Shown here: in pieces, positions 59,930 through 64,000 of the stretch | Position numbering within the stretch: the first letter of the stretch is position 1 | Layout: every line of letters starts with the position of its first letter | Assembly: GCA_902797965.1 (NCBI GenBank) | Contig: CADBUY010000004.1 | Span: 142,812-206,811, forward strand | Length of the DNA stretch: 64,000 nucleotides | Source: an uncultured bacterium | GTDB taxonomy: Bacteria; Cyanobacteriota; Vampirovibrionia; Gastranaerophilales; Gastranaerophilaceae | Reading direction: 5' to 3' | Translations under genes and position numbers: made by a program | Notes under the pieces: model-generated | What the model was told of the DNA's origin: nothing | The model's input: the letters and a program-made list of their open reading frames with translations, nothing else | Database searches by the model: none

Positions 59930-60084
59930 CTCTCCACCAATATAATTATTTTAACATTATAGCAAGCTATGTGACAAGTTATTTAAGAAAATGTCACAAT
60001 TAATACATCTTATAATGTAAATATATCTTAATATTTAGGCAATTTTATTAAAAAAAATGTTTTTATTAATACAGGTGTAGAATT

Positions 60085-60882
60085 ATGTCTAGTGTAATTT
60101 ATAACGGAAATGAATATATTACCCGAACTCCTTTGAACGAGTTTGAGGGATTTATGCTTGCAACTGCCGCATCAGGTGCAATATTAAGTCCTCTTGCTTA
60201 TGCAGGAAAACCATTTGAAAATCAATTGAAACGAGAAGAAGTAAATAATAAAATTTATAAAGACTATTTTACAAGGGCGTTACATGATTCAGGTTTGTAT
60301 GATAAAGGTGTACGCATAATACCTGCACAATATTCTTTAGTAAATAATGACTACAAGCTTGGAAAAAATGCTTGTTATATTCCTAAAAGCAATGAGGTTG
60401 TAATAAATACCGATAAAATTTCAATAGCAGGGTTTCATGAACTTGGTCACGCCATGAATGATTTAATGAGCAAATATGGAGTAAAATATTTGGCAAAAAT
60501 GCGTGGAATAGGTTACGCAATTGCAGGTTTAATGGAATACTTTGCAATATTCTCAAGAACAAAACCAAAAGGTGCACCGCGAAGTTTTACAGATATAATC
60601 GAAGATAATTGCGGGAAAATAGCTTTTATCGGTATGTTACCTATAGTGGCAGAAGAATACATTGCAAGCAAGCGAGGATTAAAGCTTGCAAAGGCAAGCG
60701 GATTAAGTGAGCCGCTTATCAATAACATGAAGAAGTTATATCAAAAAGCTTTGCTAACTTATGGAGGACGTGCTGTATTAGGCGGACTTGCCGTTTATGC
60801 ATCAAGAAAGATAATGGATTTATTTACAAGACCTAAACTTGCAGAAACATCACAAAGCTTCATTAACTTCAGCAGGAACTAG
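60085..60882 (+). CDS. Membrane zinc metallopeptidase-like protein
   Basis: A 265-residue protein with an HExxH site: FHELGHAMND (His118, Glu119, His122). The third ligand may be Glu190 or Glu191 in IVAEEYIASKRGL. Hydrophobic segments lie before and after (about 22-40, 140-155, 178-190, 225-245), placing the active site at the membrane, as in M48-like proteases. The remaining N-terminal part is polar. Exact family uncertain. Its 3' end overlaps the convergent gene at 60850 by 33 bp. Confidence 0.75.
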   Translation: MSSVIYNGNEYITRTPLNEFEGFMLATAASGAILSPLAYAGKPFENQLKREEVNNKIYKDYFTRALHDSGLYDKGVRIIPAQYSLVNNDYKLGKNACYIPKSNEVVINTDKISIAGFHELGHAMNDLMSKYGVKYLAKMRGIGYAIAGLMEYFAIFSRTKPKGAPRSFTDIIEDNCGKIAFIGMLPIVAEEYIASKRGLKLAKASGLSEPLINNMKKLYQKALLTYGGRAVLGGLAVYASRKIMDLFTRPKLAETSQSFINFSRN

Positions 60883-61875
60883 CTTTTCGACTTCTTTATT
60901 ATTATTGTCCCAAACTGTTATATCTTTTCTCTCACCATTTTTATATTCTGATGTGTACGAATTTATAACTTTTAAATCATTTGAATATACTGTTTCTTTG
61001 GTTTTAAGTCCGTCATTAAATTCAGAGAAAACTGAGCCGCCATCAGAGGGTTTATCAGCATTATAATAAGTAAATCTTTTAACATCTGCACCTTCATACA
61101 TAGTTGAGACATTAATTTTTGTATTACCGGATTTGTCATAAACAAGATGTTCGATTCTTAAATTAGTACCGCCGTCAAGAGTTTCTTTTCTCATAGAAAG
61201 AACATGCCCTTCGCTATCTTTCATTTCATATTTAACGGGCTCACTACCGTAACTCCAAGTTTCTACAAATTCTAAATCACCCTCAGAGTTGTATTTTGAG
61301 TGTCTTACCGGTTGTTTAGTTGTTTCATCATATTCCCAGATATCATTATCAGAATCTTTCATTTTATCATTATAACCGAGAGTTGTTGTTATCTGATGAC
61401 CATTTTTTAATGAAATTTCGATAAATTCTACACAATGACGAATGTTATCTGGATTATCAGCTATTATTAAAAGTTTATCATGCTTCCTTTTAGCCATGTA
61501 AATATTGTTTGTTTGGGAAATTTGCAAAACTTTATCCTGAATATTTTTCGGCAAAGAAGAAATAACACTAATTGTAGAAAGCGGAACCAGACTATCAGTA
61601 GTATATAAGTTCACCTTTCTAACTTTTTTATTATCTTCGGATAATTGCTTTTTCTCAACTTCTTGATTTATTTCGGAAGATTTTATTTCTTCATGAATCT
61701 TAGCATTATTTTTATCAGTTTTTTTCTTATTTAATATTTTATGCTCCACTTGTTCTGCATTTGAGTTGTTAGTGACCACTTCATTATTCTCAGCAGGCTT
61801 TTTATATGCAAAAAACATAATCAGACCAACTGCAAAAATAAGTGTACCGATAGCTAAAAACTTTTTATGTTTCAT
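60850..61875 (-). CDS. Membrane-anchored orphan protein with repeated YNS/GD beta motifs
   Basis: A 341-residue protein: an N-terminal membrane anchor (about 7-24), a Lys/Glu/Asn-rich linker (25-100), then a beta-rich domain. Short repeats resemble those of toxin-repeat or MORN-like antitoxin domains (segments such as VRHSKYNSEGDLEFVETWSY and KETVYSNDLKVINSYTSEY). Similar antitoxin-repeat proteins exist, but I cannot assign it. The stop overlaps the convergent metallopeptidase gene by 33 bp. Not part of an operon. Confidence 0.65.
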   Translation of the reverse strand: MKHKKFLAIGTLIFAVGLIMFFAYKKPAENNEVVTNNSNAEQVEHKILNKKKTDKNNAKIHEEIKSSEINQEVEKKQLSEDNKKVRKVNLYTTDSLVPLSTISVISSLPKNIQDKVLQISQTNNIYMAKRKHDKLLIIADNPDNIRHCVEFIEISLKNGHQITTTLGYNDKMKDSDNDIWEYDETTKQPVRHSKYNSEGDLEFVETWSYGSEPVKYEMKDSEGHVLSMRKETLDGGTNLRIEHLVYDKSGNTKINVSTMYEGADVKRFTYYNADKPSDGGSVFSEFNDGLKTKETVYSNDLKVINSYTSEYKNGERKDITVWDNNNKEVEKLVPAEVNEAL

Positions 61876-61950
61876 TTTTAATATCCCCCAGTATTTTTAT
61901 TATAATCATCTATTATGTTTTTATCAATCTTTTTATGATACACTTTAGTC

Positions 61951-62634
61951 ATGGAAATTATTGATTTTTTAAAGGGAAAAGTAATCGTTTCATGTCAAGC
62001 AATGCCTGATGAACCTTTATATAAGGAAGATTGTATTTTTGCTATGATGAAATCCGTAATAAACGGTGGTGCAACAGCATTAAGAGTCGCAGGTAAAAGA
62101 GATGTAATAAACGCTAAATCTTTAAATGTGCCAGTAATAGGATTGACAAAACCTGATAAGCTGCCGGAAAACTGGAAAGAAGTTGTATACATAACACCAA
62201 CATTAAAAGAAGTCCAAGAATTAATTGATGCAGATGCTGATATTATTGCATTTGATGGCACGTTAAGAACAAGACCTAATAATTGCACACTTGAAGAAAT
62301 AATTAATAAAATTCATTCTTCAAATAAACTTGCAATGGCTGATATTGCAATCTTAGAAGAGGGAATTCATTGTGCTGAGCTTGGCGCTGATATAATATCT
62401 ACAACGCTATCAGGATATACTAAAGAATCTGAAAGTTTATCAGAAGAACCTGATTATAAACTTTTGCAAGAACTTAAAAGTAAAATTAATAAACCGGTTA
62501 TACTGGAAGGAAAAATTTGGCATCCTGATGAAGTTGAAAAAGCGTTCAAACTGGGCGCACACAGTGTTGTAATCGGTTCAGCTATTACAAGACCGCAATT
62601 AATTACCAAAAGATTTATTGAAAGACAAATATAA
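61951..62634 (+). CDS. nanE: N-acetylmannosamine-6-phosphate 2-epimerase
   Basis: Converts ManNAc-6-P to GlcNAc-6-P in sialic acid catabolism. Signatures: VIVSCQAMPDEPLYKED near the start, NGGATALRVAG, VIGLTKPD, ADIIAFDGTLRTRP, ADIAILEEGIHCAELGADIIST and VILEGKIWHPDEVEKAF. Length 227 is normal. It is 18 bp upstream of a ROK kinase, likely ManNAc kinase, so the two steps are co-expressed. No ribosome site is seen; a TATGAT box lies 11 bp before the ATG. nanA is not in the window. Confidence 0.93.
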   Translation: MEIIDFLKGKVIVSCQAMPDEPLYKEDCIFAMMKSVINGGATALRVAGKRDVINAKSLNVPVIGLTKPDKLPENWKEVVYITPTLKEVQELIDADADIIAFDGTLRTRPNNCTLEEIINKIHSSNKLAMADIAILEEGIHCAELGADIISTTLSGYTKESESLSEEPDYKLLQELKSKINKPVILEGKIWHPDEVEKAFKLGAHSVVIGSAITRPQLITKRFIERQI

Positions 62635-62652
62635 AATACAGAAGGAGTTTGC

Positions 62653-63519
62653 ATGAAAAAGGCTTTGGCATTTGATATCGGCGGAACAAAAATTTATAGT
62701 ACTATTATAGACGAAACAGGTGTTATTATCGGTGATATTGATAAATTTTCAACTCCTAAAAGTATAGATGAGATTAAAAATTTATTAAAACAGCAAATAT
62801 TAAAATTTGAAAACGAAGTTGATGTAATAGCAATTGCAACTGCCGGTGCCGTAAATAATTCAAATTCTGCTGTAATTGGTTCTACCGGAAACTTGGTTCA
62901 GGGCTACAATACGATAGATTTTCAAAGTCTTAGTAATAAAAATGTCTTTTTGGAAAATGATGCAAACGCTGCAGCTTGGGCAGAATATAAAATCGGTGCA
63001 TCAAGAGATACTTCTGTATCGGTGATGTTAACACTCGGAACCGGTGTTGGCGGCGGTATAATTATTAATGACAAATTATTAAAAGGAAAATCAGGTGCAG
63101 CGGGAGAAATGCACTTCAAAATGTATTCTGACAAAAGACGTAAATGTACTTGCGGAAGCTGGGATTGTTTCGAGATATATGCTTCAGGTACTGCCTTAAA
63201 ATTAGATGCAGAAGAAGCGTTAAAAAATCAGAATGCAACAACATACGAAGTTATTAACGGAGTAAAAAACGGCAATACAGAAATGATTAATATACTTAAT
63301 CGTTGGCAAAATGATATAATAGTAGGTATAAAAGGTCTTGCCAATATATTTGATCCTGATTGTTTTGTATTGTCAGGCTCAATGGCAGAATTTGTCAATA
63401 TAAAAGAAATTGAAAAACAAGTAAATGAAGATATTGTAACAACTCCAACATCAATAAGACTTGCTACAGCCGGAAATTATGCGGGCATGATAGGTGTTTC
63501 TATATTGGCATTGTCATAA
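62653..63519 (+). CDS. nanK: ROK-family sugar kinase, probable ManNAc kinase
   Basis: A 288-residue kinase with the ROK signatures: FDIGGTKIYSTIID at the N-terminus (phosphate 1), LENDANAAAWAEY, TLGTGVGGGIIINDKL, and the zinc site CTCGSWDCFEIYASG (CxCGxxxCxE). ROK kinases phosphorylate glucose, fructose, ManNAc or related sugars. Pairing with nanE makes ManNAc the best guess; glucokinase remains possible. The start has a GAAGGAG site. Confidence 0.88.
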   Translation: MKKALAFDIGGTKIYSTIIDETGVIIGDIDKFSTPKSIDEIKNLLKQQILKFENEVDVIAIATAGAVNNSNSAVIGSTGNLVQGYNTIDFQSLSNKNVFLENDANAAAWAEYKIGASRDTSVSVMLTLGTGVGGGIIINDKLLKGKSGAAGEMHFKMYSDKRRKCTCGSWDCFEIYASGTALKLDAEEALKNQNATTYEVINGVKNGNTEMINILNRWQNDIIVGIKGLANIFDPDCFVLSGSMAEFVNIKEIEKQVNEDIVTTPTSIRLATAGNYAGMIGVSILALS

Positions 63520-63528
63520 AGGAATAGT

Positions 63529-63744
63529 ATGGGAAAAGCAAAGAAAAGAAGTTTAAAAAACGGGATTAATGATAAGTTTCCTTGTATAACAAGAGAAGCT
63601 GCACTAGCTTCTGTTGTAAAAAATATCGAAAAAAAAGCAGAAGTTATTAATACTATTACACTTTTTGATTTTACTGCAGAAGAAATGCTTGAAGCCGGTG
63701 CAGCATACGAAGATGTAATGGCATTAGGCGGAATGATTCACTAA
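63529..63744 (+). CDS. Small orphan protein (71 aa) in the nan operon
   Basis: ATG behind AAAGGA, 9 bp after nanK. The basic N-terminus (MGKAKKRSLKNGINDKFPCI) is followed by two predicted helices, ending in AYEDVMALGGMIH. Soluble and not recognised. It may be co-translated with nanK or may be an unrelated neighbour. Confidence 0.6.
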   Translation: MGKAKKRSLKNGINDKFPCITREAALASVVKNIEKKAEVINTITLFDFTAEEMLEAGAAYEDVMALGGMIH

Positions 63745-63770
63745 AAAAAAGCTTGAGTCAAAGCTCAAGC
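63743..63770 (-). terminator. Terminator for the leftward gene at 63823
   Basis: GCTTGAG/CTCAAGC stem; the minus-strand T-run overlaps the stop of the 71-aa gene. Also possible as a weak terminator for the nan operon. Confidence 0.7.
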
Positions 63771-63822
63771 GGAAAAAGGGAAAAGGGATTAAAAAGGGAA
63801 AATAAAAAAATCTTACATCTTG

Positions 63823-64000
63823 TTATGAGAAAATACCGAACGTCCTTTCAACGTTATCACTGATTACTTTCTTAACAGAATCATATTCAGTAGTTAAAGC
63901 GGTACGTTCAGTTTCTAATCTGTTTAACGATAAATCATAATTCTTATCAATTCTGTTTATTTCTTTAAGCTTTCTTTCTTTTTCAGCTTCAGCTTTCTTA
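63823..64000 (-). CDS. C-terminal coiled coil of a gene cut by the window edge
   Basis: The frame enters from the right edge and stops at TAA (63823-63825). The visible 59 residues are Lys/Glu/Leu-rich coiled coil with the segment NRLETERTALTTEYDSVKKV and end in DNVERTFGIFS. The gene start is beyond the window. Not assigned to a family. Confidence 0.65.
   Translation of the reverse strand, partial: KKAEAEKERKLKEINRIDKNYDLSLNRLETERTALTTEYDSVKKVISDNVERTFGIFS

Overview
The window looks like a chromosomal segment of a non-photosynthetic cyanobacterial relative, most likely the gut lineage Ca. Gastranaerophilales (Melainabacteria/Vampirovibrionia). This is inferred from gene content, not from a database search. 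The DNA is AT-rich. A Ycf23/DUF561 protein, a family I know mainly from cyanobacteria and plastids, sits among diderm genes: TolC, TonB/ExbB/ExbD, and an SLH-domain envelope protein. Flagellar export genes (flhA, flhB), a FliA-type sigma factor and many orphan helical proteins are also present. Layout: 1-7.5 kb holds nadK (cut by the window edge), a COG3581-like protein, mutL, a protein with the domain order of glucan-water dikinases, and pgi. 9.6-15.2 kb is a MacA-MacB-TolC-type efflux locus whose MacB is split into ATPase and permease genes, separated by 634 bp of palindromic repeats and a (TAC)15 microsatellite. 15-28 kb carries an SLH protein, a trmH-pepP-ppiC operon, holA-holB, rpsU, an FAD oxidoreductase and gyrA. 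28-36 kb has ilvC and a block of large lysine-rich helical proteins, at least three of which appear paralogous. 36-39 kb has the sigma-28 gene and flhB. 40-43 kb has clpP and metK. 44.9-51.4 kb is a TonB-ExbB-ExbD-ExbD envelope-energising cluster plus two secreted proteins and a DegP-like protease. 51.6-53.4 kb has ycf23, an HU gene and a rearranged tRNA-Val locus. 53.4-64 kb has a CheR-like protein, leuS, a flhA-pilZ operon, a membrane metalloprotease and nanE-nanK. How it fits together: two small orphan genes (66 and 42 codons) each sit behind a textbook sigma-28 promoter (TAAAGTTN-N11-GCCGATAN). The window also encodes the FliA-type factor that should read them, so they are strong candidates for new late-flagellar genes. 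A second promoter-like motif (core ACTTTATATATATA) precedes several of the orphan helical or glycine-rich proteins and a probable small RNA. Several proteins share a short N-terminal motif around F-K/Q-G/S that may be a lineage-specific tag. Non-coding structure is rich. A MITE-like element of about 160 bp occurs three times; its central hairpin keeps pairing although the stem sequence is replaced. A GGGGTAAAT repeat is inserted right at the stop codons of several genes, and even inside the exbD reading frame. REP-like palindromes, a duplicated macB start and tRNA-derived fragments complete the picture.
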